A DNA stretch of 64,000 nt from Variovorax sp. WS11 (GTDB taxonomy: Bacteria > Pseudomonadota > Gammaproteobacteria > Burkholderiales > Burkholderiaceae_C). Below are positions 1 through 8,022 of this stretch, piece by piece. Under the pieces are notes generated by a model that ran no database searches, was not told the DNA's origin, and was given only the letters and a program-made list of their open reading frames with translations. How positions within the stretch are numbered: position 1 is the stretch's first letter; each line of letters starts with the position of its first letter. The stretch is from NCBI RefSeq assembly GCF_010499245.1, contig NZ_JAAGOW010000001.1:4131435-4195434 (forward strand), written 5' to 3'. Position numbers and translations under genes: made by a program.

Positions 1-1
1 C

Positions 2-1012
2 GTCTGCTCCCGGGCCGGCTGGAACTACTGGCTGCGCCACGAGCAGGGCTTCGCCTCCATCGACGGCGTGCTGCAGGACTTCGACCGCTTCAGCGCCCGC
101 GCCCTGCCAAGGCTGCACCGGCGCCTCGGCCTCGGCGCCGTCTACACCTACGAGGACTCCGCGCTCGACACCTTCCGGGCCGCCAAGGACCTGGGCCTGA
201 AATGCGTGTACGACCTGCCCATCTCGTACTGGGAGGTCGGCCGCAAGCTGATGGAAGAGGAGGTCCAGCGCCTGCCGGCCTGGGCCCATGCACTGGGCGG
301 CGGCATGGCCGATTCGCCGGCCAAGCTGGAGCGCAAGGCGCGCGAGCTGGAGCTGGCCGACCTGGTGGTGGTGCCCAGCCGATTCGTGGCCGACTCCCTG
401 CCCGCCTGGGCCGGGCAGAAGACCCGGGTGCTGTCGCCCTTCGGCTCGCCGTTGCCGCCGATCGCGCCCGCGCGCAAGGTGGTCGACCCCTCGAAGCCGC
501 TGCGCGTGCTCTTCGTGGGCTCGATGGGGCAGCGCAAGGGCCTGGGCGACCTGTTCCAGGCCATGCACCTGCTCAAGGGCGAGAACATCGAGCTGGTCGT
601 GATGGGCTCGCTGTTGAACGAGCCTGCCTTCTACCGCGGCCAGTACGCCGACTTCACCCTCGAGAAGGGGCGCCCCCATGCCGAGGTGCTGGCCCTGATG
701 CGCAGCTGCGACGTGTTCTGCCTGCCCTCGCTCTACGAAGGCCGCGCGCTGGTGATGCAGGAGGCGATGAGCCAGGGCCTGCCGATCGTGATCACGCCCA
801 ACACCGGCGGCGACGACCTTGTGATCGAGGGCAAGACCGGCTTCCTGGTGCCGATCCGCTCGCCCGAGAAGATCGCCGAGAAGCTCGCCTGGTTCAACCA
901 GAACCGGCAGGAACTCCCGGCCATGAGCGAGGCCGCCGTGCAGCATGCGGCCAGCTACACCTGGAAGAAGTACAGCGAGGTCGTGATCGACGCCATCCGC
1001 AAGCTGGCGTAG
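2..1012 (+). CDS. Glycosyltransferase family 4, 5' end outside window
   Basis: This is a retaining GT-B glycosyltransferase of the GT4 type that probably adds a sugar to a surface polysaccharide or lipid carrier in the cytoplasm. The frame is open from base 2, so the N-terminus lies outside the window; about 336 residues are visible. The C-terminal half carries the donor-site Rossmann fold (VLFVGSMGQRKG near bases 510-545) and the typical CLPSLYEGRALVMQEAMSQG motif with its conserved glutamate (720-780). An OpgC-type gene follows 43 bp downstream on the same strand. The sugar donor and acceptor cannot be read from sequence. Confidence 0.85.
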   Translation, partial: VCSRAGWNYWLRHEQGFASIDGVLQDFDRFSARALPRLHRRLGLGAVYTYEDSALDTFRAAKDLGLKCVYDLPISYWEVGRKLMEEEVQRLPAWAHALGGGMADSPAKLERKARELELADLVVVPSRFVADSLPAWAGQKTRVLSPFGSPLPPIAPARKVVDPSKPLRVLFVGSMGQRKGLGDLFQAMHLLKGENIELVVMGSLLNEPAFYRGQYADFTLEKGRPHAEVLALMRSCDVFCLPSLYEGRALVMQEAMSQGLPIVITPNTGGDDLVIEGKTGFLVPIRSPEKIAEKLAWFNQNRQELPAMSEAAVQHAASYTWKKYSEVVIDAIRKLA

Positions 1013-1055
1013 CACCGAAAGCGGCCCCGCCGCATACGCCGGGTGCCGAGCCCCC

Positions 1056-2210
1056 ATGAAGCGCTACTGGGAAATCGACGCACTGCGCGGGCTGATGCTC
1101 GTGCTGATGACCTTCACCCACCTGCCCACGCGGTTCACCGATCCGCTGGGGCAGCCCTTCGGCTTCGTCTCGGCAGCCGAAGGCTTCGTGCTGCTCTCGG
1201 CCTTCGTCGCCGGCCTGGTCTACACCCGCATCAGCGACAGCCGCGGCGTCGATGCGATGCGCCGTGCCTTCTGGCAGCGTGCGCTCAAGGTCTACCTGGC
1301 GCAGGCGGCGACGCTGCTGTTCCTCTTCACCATCATCACGCGGGTGGGGCTGCGCATCGATCAGCCGGCCGTGAAGAACCTGCTGTCCTTCTACCTCGCG
1401 CATCCGCTCGAGGGCTTCGGCTACTCGCTGCTGCTGGTGTACGAGCCGGCGCTGCTCGACATCCTGCCGATGTACATCTTCTTCATGCTGATGAGCCCCT
1501 GGGTGCTCGCCTTCGCGCTGCGCCACGGCTGGACCGGCGTGATGGCTGCCAGCGCGGCGCTGTGGGGGCTGGCCCAGTTCGGCTTCAGCGAATGGCTGTA
1601 CGGGCTGGCGGTGCACCACCTGCACATGCCCGTGCCCTTCCGCGAGATGGGCGCCTTCAATGCCTTCGCCTGGCAGTTCCTGTGGTTCGCGGGGCTGTGG
1701 ATGGGCGCCAGCCGGCATGCGCCCGATGCCGAGCCCTTCCGCTTTCCTACGTTGCTGGTGGCGCTGGCGGTGGGGGCTGCGCTCTACGGGCTCTGGTGGC
1801 GGCACCATGGCATCAATGGCCAGGCGCCCTTCGGCGGCGACGAGGAGATGAACCTGCTGTTCGACAAGTGGCAGCTCGGGCCGCTGCGCATCCTCAACCT
1901 GGTGGTGCTGGGCATCGTCACCGTGCGCTTCGGGCCGGCGCTCATGCGGCGCCTGCCGCGCCTGCACGCGCTGGAGGCCATGGGCTCGGCCTCGCTGCCG
2001 GTGTTCTGCGCGCACCTGGTCGCGGTACTGCTGGTGCTGGCGTTCTACGGCGACAGCCAGACCGCGCGGCCCTGGTGGGGCGATCTGCTGCTGCTGGCCG
2101 TGGTGTTCGCGGGGCTCTATGGCGTGGCCCGGGTGGCGCTCTGGTGGGGCGAGCGGCGGCGCAGTCGGGACGGCTACCGCGACACCGGCGCGATTGACAG
2201 CTCGGTCTGA
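1056..2210 (+). CDS. OpgC-family membrane acyltransferase
   Basis: The 384-residue protein has about ten hydrophobic segments and begins with the OpgC signature (MKRYWEIDALRGLMLVLM, then a segment ending in SAAEGFVLLSAFVAGLVY). Family members transfer acyl groups, for example succinyl groups, to periplasmic glucans or other glycans at the inner membrane. It follows a glycosyltransferase by 43 bp, so co-transcription is likely. The ribosome site is weak. Its last 37 bases overlap, tail to tail, the 3' end of an SGNH hydrolase. The pairing of an acyltransferase with an esterase suggests a glycan acylation and deacylation locus, which is an inference. The substrate is unknown. Confidence 0.85.
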   Translation: MKRYWEIDALRGLMLVLMTFTHLPTRFTDPLGQPFGFVSAAEGFVLLSAFVAGLVYTRISDSRGVDAMRRAFWQRALKVYLAQAATLLFLFTIITRVGLRIDQPAVKNLLSFYLAHPLEGFGYSLLLVYEPALLDILPMYIFFMLMSPWVLAFALRHGWTGVMAASAALWGLAQFGFSEWLYGLAVHHLHMPVPFREMGAFNAFAWQFLWFAGLWMGASRHAPDAEPFRFPTLLVALAVGAALYGLWWRHHGINGQAPFGGDEEMNLLFDKWQLGPLRILNLVVLGIVTVRFGPALMRRLPRLHALEAMGSASLPVFCAHLVAVLLVLAFYGDSQTARPWWGDLLLLAVVFAGLYGVARVALWWGERRRSRDGYRDTGAIDSSV

Positions 2211-2950
2211 TCCACGGGCCGCGCCAGCTGCGCGCCGATGACCGAGCGCCACAGCCGATAGCCCTCGTCGTTGAGATGCAGTTGGTCGCCGCGGAACAGC
2301 TCGGGCCGCGCGCGCCCGTCCGTGCCCATCATGGGCGTGAAGACATCGATGTAGTCGCTGTTCGGCAGCCGCCGCAGATAGGCGGCAATGATGTCGTTGG
2401 TCTCGCGCATCCGCGGCAGCAGCTTCTCGCGCGAGGGGCTGGGCTTGATCGAGATGTAGCTGATGCGCGCCTCGGGCAGCTCGGCGCGCACGGTGTTGGC
2501 GAACTGCGCGAAGCTTTCCAGGATCTGGATCGGCGTGCGGCCCTCGGCCAGGTCGTTGTCGCCGGCGTAGACCAGGACATGGCGCGGCTTGTAGCGCAGC
2601 ACCAGCTCGCGCGCGAAGAAGCTGCAGTCGGCCATGGTCGAGCCGCCGAAGCCGCGGTTGATGACCACCGGCAGTTGCGGGAAGTCCTGCGCGAGGCGGG
2701 TCCAGAAGCGGATGGTGGAACTGCCGACGAAGACCACGCCGCCCTCGCTGGGCCACTGCTGCCGGTCGGCGGCATCGAAGGCCGAGAGCTCGCTGCGCCA
2801 GCGTGTCTGCGCTGCGAGGTAGGCGGGGGAGGGGGCGGCGTCGACCCCGACGGGTTCGGCCTGCGAAGCGCACGCCGCAATGAAGAGTGCGATCGGCAAC
2901 AGGGTCCGGCGAGCCGCCCCGGAGGCGGGAGCAACGTTCATCACAAGCAT
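2174..2950 (-). CDS. SGNH/GDSL-family esterase, probable lipoprotein
   Basis: The 258-residue protein has an N-terminal hydrophobic segment ending in FIAAC, a plausible lipobox, so it is probably lipid-anchored in the envelope. SGNH blocks are in order: VGSST with the nucleophilic serine (block I), RGFGGST (block II), YAGDNDL with the Asn (block III) and DQLHLNDEGY with the catalytic Asp/His (block V). It probably cleaves an ester on a lipid or acylated glycan. It is convergent with and overlaps the OpgC-like gene by 37 bp. An alternative start at 2941 is nine bases in; neither start has a clear ribosome site. Confidence 0.85.
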   Translation of the reverse strand: MLVMNVAPASGAARRTLLPIALFIAACASQAEPVGVDAAPSPAYLAAQTRWRSELSAFDAADRQQWPSEGGVVFVGSSTIRFWTRLAQDFPQLPVVINRGFGGSTMADCSFFARELVLRYKPRHVLVYAGDNDLAEGRTPIQILESFAQFANTVRAELPEARISYISIKPSPSREKLLPRMRETNDIIAAYLRRLPNSDYIDVFTPMMGTDGRARPELFRGDQLHLNDEGYRLWRSVIGAQLARPVDQTELSIAPVSR

Positions 2951-3025
2951 GAAATTCGAGAGAAGACCTTCGACCTCATCATGCGGTCGAGTCCCCGCCG
3001 ATGCGTCGCAGGATGTTAACGGCCC

Positions 3026-3778
3026 TCAAAGGGTCTTCTCGATCAGCGCGCCCTTGAACAGCACCGGCCCGGTCGGCCCGCGCTCGCTGGGAACGCCGCC
3101 CTTGGGCTCGAGGCTGATGGCCAGCGCCGGCACCGAACGCACGTCGGCTTCCTGCGCAGTCAGCCTGAGCGCCGGGTCGCGGCCCAGCACGCCCAGCGAA
3201 CGCGGCGCGCCGCCGGGCGGCAGCGCCCACAGCTGCAGCGACTTGTCCTCGCCCTCGCGGTAGCCGCCGACGCGCTGCAGCACCAGCTGGCGCTTCTTCG
3301 GGTCGAAAGTCACGAGCATCGAGGCCGCGGCCTGATCGTCCGACAGCACGGCCACATACTGCACGGCCGGCGCATTGCGCAGTTGCTCGCTCAGGTTGAG
3401 GCCGACGAAGGCGGCCACCACGGTAGCGAGTGCGCCGGCGGCTGCGGCGCTGCGCCACAGCGCGAGGCTGCGCAGCCAGCCGCCGCGCGCGGGCGTCTCG
3501 GGCGGCAGCGTGGTGCGCTGGCGTGCGATGGCTTCCTGCTCCTGCTCGGCGGCGATCAGGTTACGGATGCGGGTCCACACGGCCGCATCCGGCACCACCG
3601 GCGACTGCAGCTCGGCCATGCTGGCGAGCCGGCTCTGCCAGACCAGCGCGGCGGCCCGCACCGGCGCCTGCTCGCGCGCCAGGACTTCGAAGCGCCTGCG
3701 CGCGCCGCCGCGCAGGGTGCCCAGCGCGTGGCTCGCGGCCAGCATCTCCAGCAGTTCGGGATGGGCGGAAAGATTCAT
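3026..3778 (-). CDS. Anti-sigma factor, RskA type
   Basis: The 250-residue protein should bind the ECF sigma factor encoded just upstream and hold it at the inner membrane. A soluble N-terminal region begins MNLSAHPELLEMLAASHALG, one transmembrane segment lies at about residues 108-127 (LWRSAAAAGALATVVAAFVG), and the periplasmic part has the RskA C-terminal pattern, including a KSLQLWALPPGG motif and the end region GPTGPVLFKG. The start at 3778 is chosen because GAAGG lies upstream and because it leaves a 13-bp gap after the sigma gene. A longer open frame to 3835 would overlap the sigma gene. Confidence 0.88.
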   Translation of the reverse strand: MNLSAHPELLEMLAASHALGTLRGGARRRFEVLAREQAPVRAAALVWQSRLASMAELQSPVVPDAAVWTRIRNLIAAEQEQEAIARQRTTLPPETPARGGWLRSLALWRSAAAAGALATVVAAFVGLNLSEQLRNAPAVQYVAVLSDDQAAASMLVTFDPKKRQLVLQRVGGYREGEDKSLQLWALPPGGAPRSLGVLGRDPALRLTAQEADVRSVPALAISLEPKGGVPSERGPTGPVLFKGALIEKTL

Positions 3779-3791
3779 TGCGAAGCTGCCT

Positions 3792-4385
3792 TCACGCCAA
3801 CTGCTGCATGCAGATGCGCAGCTTGTCCAGCCCACGCCGGATCCAGGTCTTGACCGTGCCCAGCGGCAGCTTGAGCTGCTCGGCCAGCTCGCCGTGGCTG
3901 AGTTCGCGCAGGTAGGCCAGGCTCAGCACCTCGCGCTGCCGGCCCTCGAGCCGGCTCAGGCACTGGTGCAGGGCGCGGGCCTGCTCGCTGGCATCGGCGG
4001 TGTCCATCGGGTTCGCGGCATCGGACTCGAAGGTCTCGGCCATCAGTTCGTCGAATTCCTGGGTGAGCTGGGCGCGGTCGGCGGTCCGGCGCCGCAGGAA
4101 GTCCAGCGAGCGGCTGCGCACGATCAGCCCCAGCCAGGCCATCGGCGGGCTCAGCGTGCTGCGGTAGTCGCCGGCGACGCGCCAGATGGTGAGGAAGGAT
4201 TCCTGCAGCACGTCCTCGGCCCATTCGCGCTGGCGCACCACCCGCATCGCCAGGCCGAAGAGCTTGGGCGAGGTGCGCTCGTAAAGCAGGCGCAGGGCGG
4301 TCTCGTCCCGGCGGCCGATGCGGTCGATCAGCGCCATCAGTTCGGCGTCGGGGCTGGCTTCGGGCATGCGCGGATTGTGGAGCAT
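3792..4385 (-). CDS. ECF sigma factor, SigK/RpoE type
   Basis: The 197-residue sigma-70-family protein has region 2 in the first half (AMRVVRQREWAEDVLQESFL) and a region 4 helix-turn-helix near the C-terminus (SHGELAEQLKLPLGTVKTWI). It directs RNA polymerase to a small regulon and is presumably held by the RskA-type protein 13 bp downstream. A promoter-like pair TGAATCC-N16-CGTATC lies at 4402-4430 facing this gene and matches one facing the DUF3455 gene, so autoregulation is likely. The predicted transcript start is only about 10 bases before the ATG, with no ribosome site; an internal ATG at 4367 is an alternative. Confidence 0.92.
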   Translation of the reverse strand: MLHNPRMPEASPDAELMALIDRIGRRDETALRLLYERTSPKLFGLAMRVVRQREWAEDVLQESFLTIWRVAGDYRSTLSPPMAWLGLIVRSRSLDFLRRRTADRAQLTQEFDELMAETFESDAANPMDTADASEQARALHQCLSRLEGRQREVLSLAYLRELSHGELAEQLKLPLGTVKTWIRRGLDKLRICMQQLA

Positions 4386-4401
4386 CGGTCGTCACACAGG
4401 C

Positions 4402-4430
4402 GATACGGCGCAAGGCGGCCGGCGGATTCA
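4402..4430 (-). promoter_or_regulatory. ECF-type promoter facing the sigma gene
   Basis: On the minus strand the -35 element TGAATCC (4424-4430) is followed after exactly 16 bases by CGTATC (4402-4407). The same arrangement occurs on the plus strand at 4446-4474. The shared sequence and spacing in opposite directions suggest that the sigma factor encoded at 3792-4385 drives both its own operon and the divergent DUF3455 gene. The assignment is an inference from the matching pair. Confidence 0.6.
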
Positions 4431-4445
4431 GGCGCTGCCGATCGC

Positions 4446-4474
4446 TGAATCCGATCGCGCCCCCGCCGCGTACC
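4446..4474 (+). promoter_or_regulatory. ECF-type promoter facing the DUF3455 gene
   Basis: TGAATCC (4446-4452), a 16-base spacer and CGTACC (4469-4474) form the partner of the promoter at 4402-4430. A transcript would begin near 4481, leaving a leader of about 75 bases before the DUF3455 start codon. The two -35 elements also form an inverted repeat (GGATTCAG/CTGAATCC). Confidence 0.6.
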
Positions 4475-4554
4475 GGGGATGGAGGCCGCCAGTCTGCGAA
4501 CAACAGCGTCCGCCAAGCACCTCAGCATCCGAATCGACACGAAAGGAACAGACC

Positions 4555-5103
4555 ATGACCTTGCGCAACCTCGGCCTCCTCGCGGCCGCCGCCAGCCTCG
4601 CCGCCTGCTCCGGCATGGGCATGAACAAGCCCATGGCGTACTCCCAGGCCAGCCTCCCCGATGCCGTCAAGGTGCCCGCCGGCCACCGGGTCGCGATGGA
4701 GACGGTCGGCGCCGGCGACATCACCTACGAATGCCGCGCCAAGGCCAACGCCCCCGGGCAGCACGAATGGGTCTTCGTCGGCCCCGACGCCCGCCTCATG
4801 GACCGCGGCGGCAAGCAGGTCGGCAAGTACTACGGCCCGCCGGCCACCTGGGAAAGCATGGACGGCTCCAAGCTCACGGGCACCCAGGTCGCGGTCGCGC
4901 CCAATGGCAGCGCCAACATCCCCTACCAGCTGGTGAAGGCCAACCCGGCCATGGGCAGCGGCGCGATGCAGGGCGTGAGCTACATCCAGCGCGTGGCCAC
5001 CCAGGGCGGGACGGCGCCGGCCATGGCCTGTGGCGCAGACTCGATGGGCCGGAAACAGGTGGTGAAGTACCAGGCCGACTACATTTTTTATCGAGCGATG
5101 TGA
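4555..5103 (+). CDS. DUF3455 envelope protein
   Basis: The 182-residue protein starts with a lipoprotein signal (hydrophobic stretch ending in SLAAC) and continues as a DUF3455 domain. Visible parts are a VPAGHRVAMETVGAGDITYEC segment and a C-terminal TYIQR/CGADSMGRKQVVKYQADYIFY-like region. The ATG at 4555 has AAAGGA upstream. The molecular function of DUF3455 proteins is not known to me. Its place divergent from an ECF sigma gene, with a matching promoter, suggests it is a target of that sigma factor and part of an envelope or oxidative stress response. Confidence 0.8.
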   Translation: MTLRNLGLLAAAASLAACSGMGMNKPMAYSQASLPDAVKVPAGHRVAMETVGAGDITYECRAKANAPGQHEWVFVGPDARLMDRGGKQVGKYYGPPATWESMDGSKLTGTQVAVAPNGSANIPYQLVKANPAMGSGAMQGVSYIQRVATQGGTAPAMACGADSMGRKQVVKYQADYIFYRAM

Positions 5104-5158
5104 GCGGTCCTGCACGGCGGCGACGCAGTGCGTGGCCGTTGTGCAACAACTTGAAACA

Positions 5159-5187
5159 TATACTGGGCGCTCCTCGTTGGAGCGTCC
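5159..5187 (+). promoter_or_regulatory. -10 box and hairpin abutting the next start codon
   Basis: TATACT at 5159-5164 resembles a -10 box. It is followed by a near-perfect 9-bp stem (5165-5173 with 5179-5187, one G-T pair) that ends at the ATG at 5188 and contains the GGAG ribosome site. If the left arm is transcribed, the hairpin would hide the ribosome site; if transcription starts about 7 bases after the -10 box, part of that arm is lost. No good -35 sequence is seen at 16-18 bases. Confidence 0.35.
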
Positions 5188-6480
5188 ATGCAAGAGCCCG
5201 GAAGTCCCGCACCCCGCCCGTTCTGGCATCGCCTGAACACCTTCTTCGCCTTCCCTTTCCAGCTGCAGCCGCTCGGCTATGCGCTGCTGCTCGCGGGCGC
5301 CAGCCTGCTCATCCACCTGTTCTTCTTCCTGCCGCAAGCGCTGACGCTGCTGCTGGTCGAGCTGGGCATCGTGCTCGCGGCCAGCCGCTACGGCTTCAAG
5401 GTGATGGCGCTCGGCGCGCGCGGCATCGTGCGGGCCGCCGATTTTCCGCGCATGCTGGACGAGGAGTGGACGAACCTGCCCTGGAAGCTGTTCGCGCTGC
5501 TGGTGCTGCAGGGCATGGTGGGCGGCCTCATCGGCGCCTTGAATCCGGCACTCGGCTACATCGCGATCTTCGTGCTCTCGTTCACGCTGCCGGCCACGAC
5601 CATGGTCCTGGTGCAGTCGGGCAGCTTCTGGCAGGCGCTGAACCCGGGCCTGGTGTGGGAGACCCTGCGCGCCATCGGCTGGCCCTACGTGCTGCTGTGC
5701 CTCTTCCTGTTCCTGCTGAATTCCGGCGCGCAGCTGGCGCTGGTCATGCTGCTGCCCGTCTTCAAGGGCTGGATCGCGCTGCCGCTCTTCAATTTCGTGA
5801 TGATCTATTTCGGCTGGGTCATGGCCAGCCTGCTGGGCTACGTGATGTACCAGAACCATGCGGCGCTCGGCATCGACCTGCTGCCCGGTGCCGGTGCCGA
5901 CGAGCGTGCGATCGACACCCGAACCCCGGCCCAGATCGCGCAGCAGCAGACCGATGCGCTGGTGGCGCAGATGGTGACCGACGGCGACGTGGCCGGCGCG
6001 CTGGCGCTGGCCTACGAGGAGCAGCGCACCAAGCCGGACGACCTGGCCGCGCAGCGGCGCTACCACCGCGTGCTGCTGCTGGCACCCGACAAGACGGCCA
6101 CCCTGCTGGACCATGGGCGGCGGCTGATCGGCATGCTCGCCGCGCGCGATCTCCCGTCGGAGGCGCTGAAGGTCTACAAGGCCTGCGGCGAGAAGGACGC
6201 CGGCTTCGTGCTCGACGATCCCGCGACGACCATCGCGTTGGCACGCGCCGAGTGGCGCAACGGCGAGGCGAAAGCCGCGCTCGCGCTGCTGACCGGCTTC
6301 GACAAGCGCTTCCGCGGGCATGCGGCGATTCCGCAGGCCTACGAGTTGGCGGCGCGGGTGCTGGTGCAGGGGCTGGACCGGCGCGACATGGCGCGGCCGA
6401 TCCTGAAGACGCTCGAACGGCGCTATCCGGACAGCGAGCAGACGCAGGAAGTGCGCTGGCTCATGCGCGAGGTGGTCTGA
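5188..6480 (+). CDS. Membrane protein with C-terminal TPR-like region
   Basis: The 430-residue protein has an N-terminal half of about six transmembrane helices, roughly residues 25-225, resembling DUF4013-like membrane proteins. Its soluble C-terminal half is rich in Ala/Leu helices (for example ALALAYEEQRTKPDDLAAQRRY) and looks like tetratricopeptide repeats, ending in LERRYPDSEQTQEVRWLMREV. I do not recognise a specific function. It is convergent with a rhomboid protease gene, and the two stop codons are separated by a REP-like hairpin. A hairpin covers its ribosome site. Confidence 0.75.
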   Translation: MQEPGSPAPRPFWHRLNTFFAFPFQLQPLGYALLLAGASLLIHLFFFLPQALTLLLVELGIVLAASRYGFKVMALGARGIVRAADFPRMLDEEWTNLPWKLFALLVLQGMVGGLIGALNPALGYIAIFVLSFTLPATTMVLVQSGSFWQALNPGLVWETLRAIGWPYVLLCLFLFLLNSGAQLALVMLLPVFKGWIALPLFNFVMIYFGWVMASLLGYVMYQNHAALGIDLLPGAGADERAIDTRTPAQIAQQQTDALVAQMVTDGDVAGALALAYEEQRTKPDDLAAQRRYHRVLLLAPDKTATLLDHGRRLIGMLAARDLPSEALKVYKACGEKDAGFVLDDPATTIALARAEWRNGEAKAALALLTGFDKRFRGHAAIPQAYELAARVLVQGLDRRDMARPILKTLERRYPDSEQTQEVRWLMREVV

Positions 6481-6505
6481 CTCCCTCTCCCAGGGGGAGA
6501 GGGAG
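6481..6505. repeat. REP-like hairpin between convergent genes
   Basis: A perfect 11-bp stem (CTCCCTCTCCC at 6481-6491 with GGGAGAGGGAG at 6495-6505) and a 3-base loop start directly after a stop codon. The core CCCTCTCCC/GGGAGAGGG recurs at 39007-39045 and 39666-39700. Lacking a clear T-tract, it is not a classical intrinsic terminator, but it may stop or stabilise both convergent transcripts. Confidence 0.7.
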
Positions 6506-6530
6506 CAAGTCGGGAAGAGGACAAGGCCGC

Positions 6531-7997
6531 TCAGGCCTTCTGAAGCATTCGCGTCACCATGGCCTCGGGCGCCAGCCGCAGCAGGTGCGGCAGCCAGCCC
6601 AGCGCCTGGTCGCGCCGCCCGGCCTGCAGCAGGCCGTTGGCGCACAGCGCCACGGTCTCGGCCAGCTCCGGATGTTCCGGCGCCGTCTTCATCAGCGCCT
6701 GGCACAGGCGCTCCGCATCGGCGAACTGCTGCGCGCGCGTGAAGCGGCGCGCCAGCCGCGCCATGTCCTCGGGCCGCAGGCGCGCACCCGGCTTGGCGTG
6801 GTCGAGGTAGGTCTTGTAGCTCGCATGCTGCAGTTCCAGCGTGGCGGGGTCCTGCGGCCGGAGCTGGAAGATGCGGTGCGCTGCGCGATGGAAGTCTTCC
6901 CCGGCGGGCCAGAGCTTGGCGGTGTTGAACCAGGCGCGCAGCGTGTCCGCATCCCCGGGGCGCAGCTTCGCGGCGGCGCGCCACTGAGTGCAGGCCTGCT
7001 CGAACTTCATCTCGCCGGCCAGGCGCCGCGCCGCGGTCACATGCTGCTCGAATGGGTCCGGCGCCTTCTCGGCCGGCGCTTCGGGCAGGCGCAGCCGGCG
7101 CCACCGCATCGCGATCGCCATCAGCAGCGCGCCGGTCAACAGCCCGCCCAGGTGCGCCATGTAGGCGATGCCCTTGCCGCCGACGAGATGCTGCAGCAGT
7201 TCGTTGGCGATCCAGGCCGGCAGCAGGATCAGCGCCGGCGCGGTGACGTAGTTGAAGTAGAAGAAGAGCTGGTAGAAGAAGCGGATGCGCCGGAGGCGAT
7301 ACATCACCGCGTACATGCCCATCAGCGCCGACACCGCGCCCGAGGCGCCCAGCCCGTAGCCGCCCTGACCCGCATAGGCCCACGCCGCCAGCGCCGAGGC
7401 GCCGGCCGCGCCCAGCAGGTAGAAGCCCAGGTAGAGGCTGCGGCCCAGCGCCAGCTCGACCGAGAAGCCGAACAGGAAGAGGAAGAGCATGTTGCCCAGC
7501 AGGTGGCTGGTGCTGCCGTGCAAGAAGGCCGATGTGAGCCAAGTCCAGGGTTTGGATTCGGCGTCCGGGTTGTGGTCCTGCGCCCAGCGGGTGGTGAAGG
7601 GCGCCGGCAGCTGGGCCTCGTAGCGCTGCCGCTCGCGCTTCCAGTCCGCGTACTGAGCTTGGGCGGGCTTGATGATCTGGTCGGCGTGCAGCTTGCGCAG
7701 GAAGGCCTGCTCCTGCTGCAGGCCTTCGAGCAGCTCGCCGTAGCGCTCGCGCGCCAGCAGCCGCCGGGCCACAGTCGCGCGCGGCGAGCCGGTCTCCTGC
7801 AGCCAGGCCACGAAGGGCGGCAGCTCCAGCTTCGGCAGGCCGCTCTGAAGGTAGAACTGCGCGGCCCGCTCCTGCGCCGCGTCTTCCGCGCGCTGCGGTC
7901 CCCAGAAGACCAGCATGTTCACCAGGATGAGCAGCACCGTCACCCAGGGCGGGTTGCGCCAGCTCGGCCGGCTCTCGAGAGGGATTGCGTAGAACAC
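6531..7997 (-). CDS. Rhomboid-family intramembrane serine protease with C-terminal extension
   Basis: The 488-residue protein carries a rhomboid core at about residues 155-300. The HGSTSHLLGNM motif, GASG with catalytic Ser219 and AHLGG with catalytic His282 are all present, so the enzyme should be active in the inner membrane. The first ~150 residues include one helix and a charged loop. Residues ~310-488 are a helical, TPR-like tail (AAKLRPGDADTLRAWFNTAK, RFTRAQQFADAERLCQALMK). That makes it longer than minimal rhomboids and suggests substrate or partner binding. It lies 25 bp downstream of the UDP-glucose dehydrogenase gene and may be co-transcribed with it. Confidence 0.9.
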   Translation of the reverse strand: MFYAIPLESRPSWRNPPWVTVLLILVNMLVFWGPQRAEDAAQERAAQFYLQSGLPKLELPPFVAWLQETGSPRATVARRLLARERYGELLEGLQQEQAFLRKLHADQIIKPAQAQYADWKRERQRYEAQLPAPFTTRWAQDHNPDAESKPWTWLTSAFLHGSTSHLLGNMLFLFLFGFSVELALGRSLYLGFYLLGAAGASALAAWAYAGQGGYGLGASGAVSALMGMYAVMYRLRRIRFFYQLFFYFNYVTAPALILLPAWIANELLQHLVGGKGIAYMAHLGGLLTGALLMAIAMRWRRLRLPEAPAEKAPDPFEQHVTAARRLAGEMKFEQACTQWRAAAKLRPGDADTLRAWFNTAKLWPAGEDFHRAAHRIFQLRPQDPATLELQHASYKTYLDHAKPGARLRPEDMARLARRFTRAQQFADAERLCQALMKTAPEHPELAETVALCANGLLQAGRRDQALGWLPHLLRLAPEAMVTRMLQKA

Positions 7998-8022
7998 GCT
8001 GCCGGACGCTAAGGCAGCGTGC

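Noticed and set aside
1010..1058. Degenerate fourth copy of the 66-bp element before the OpgC-like gene
   Set aside because: GCACCGAAAGCGG and an ATGA overlap of a short frame are reminiscent, but there is no ATGAG start, no AGCACCG at the right place and only scattered matches.
4522..7542. A 1,006-codon open frame on the minus strand
   Set aside because: It is antisense to recognised genes and has no motif; the real minus-strand gene here is the rhomboid in another frame.
4479..8012. A 1,177-codon open frame on the plus strand across several genes
   Set aside because: It runs through the DUF3455 and membrane-protein genes out of phase and antisense to the rhomboid gene. GC-rich DNA gives long shadow frames, and its composition (Arg/Ala/Gly-rich, no domains) is not protein-like.
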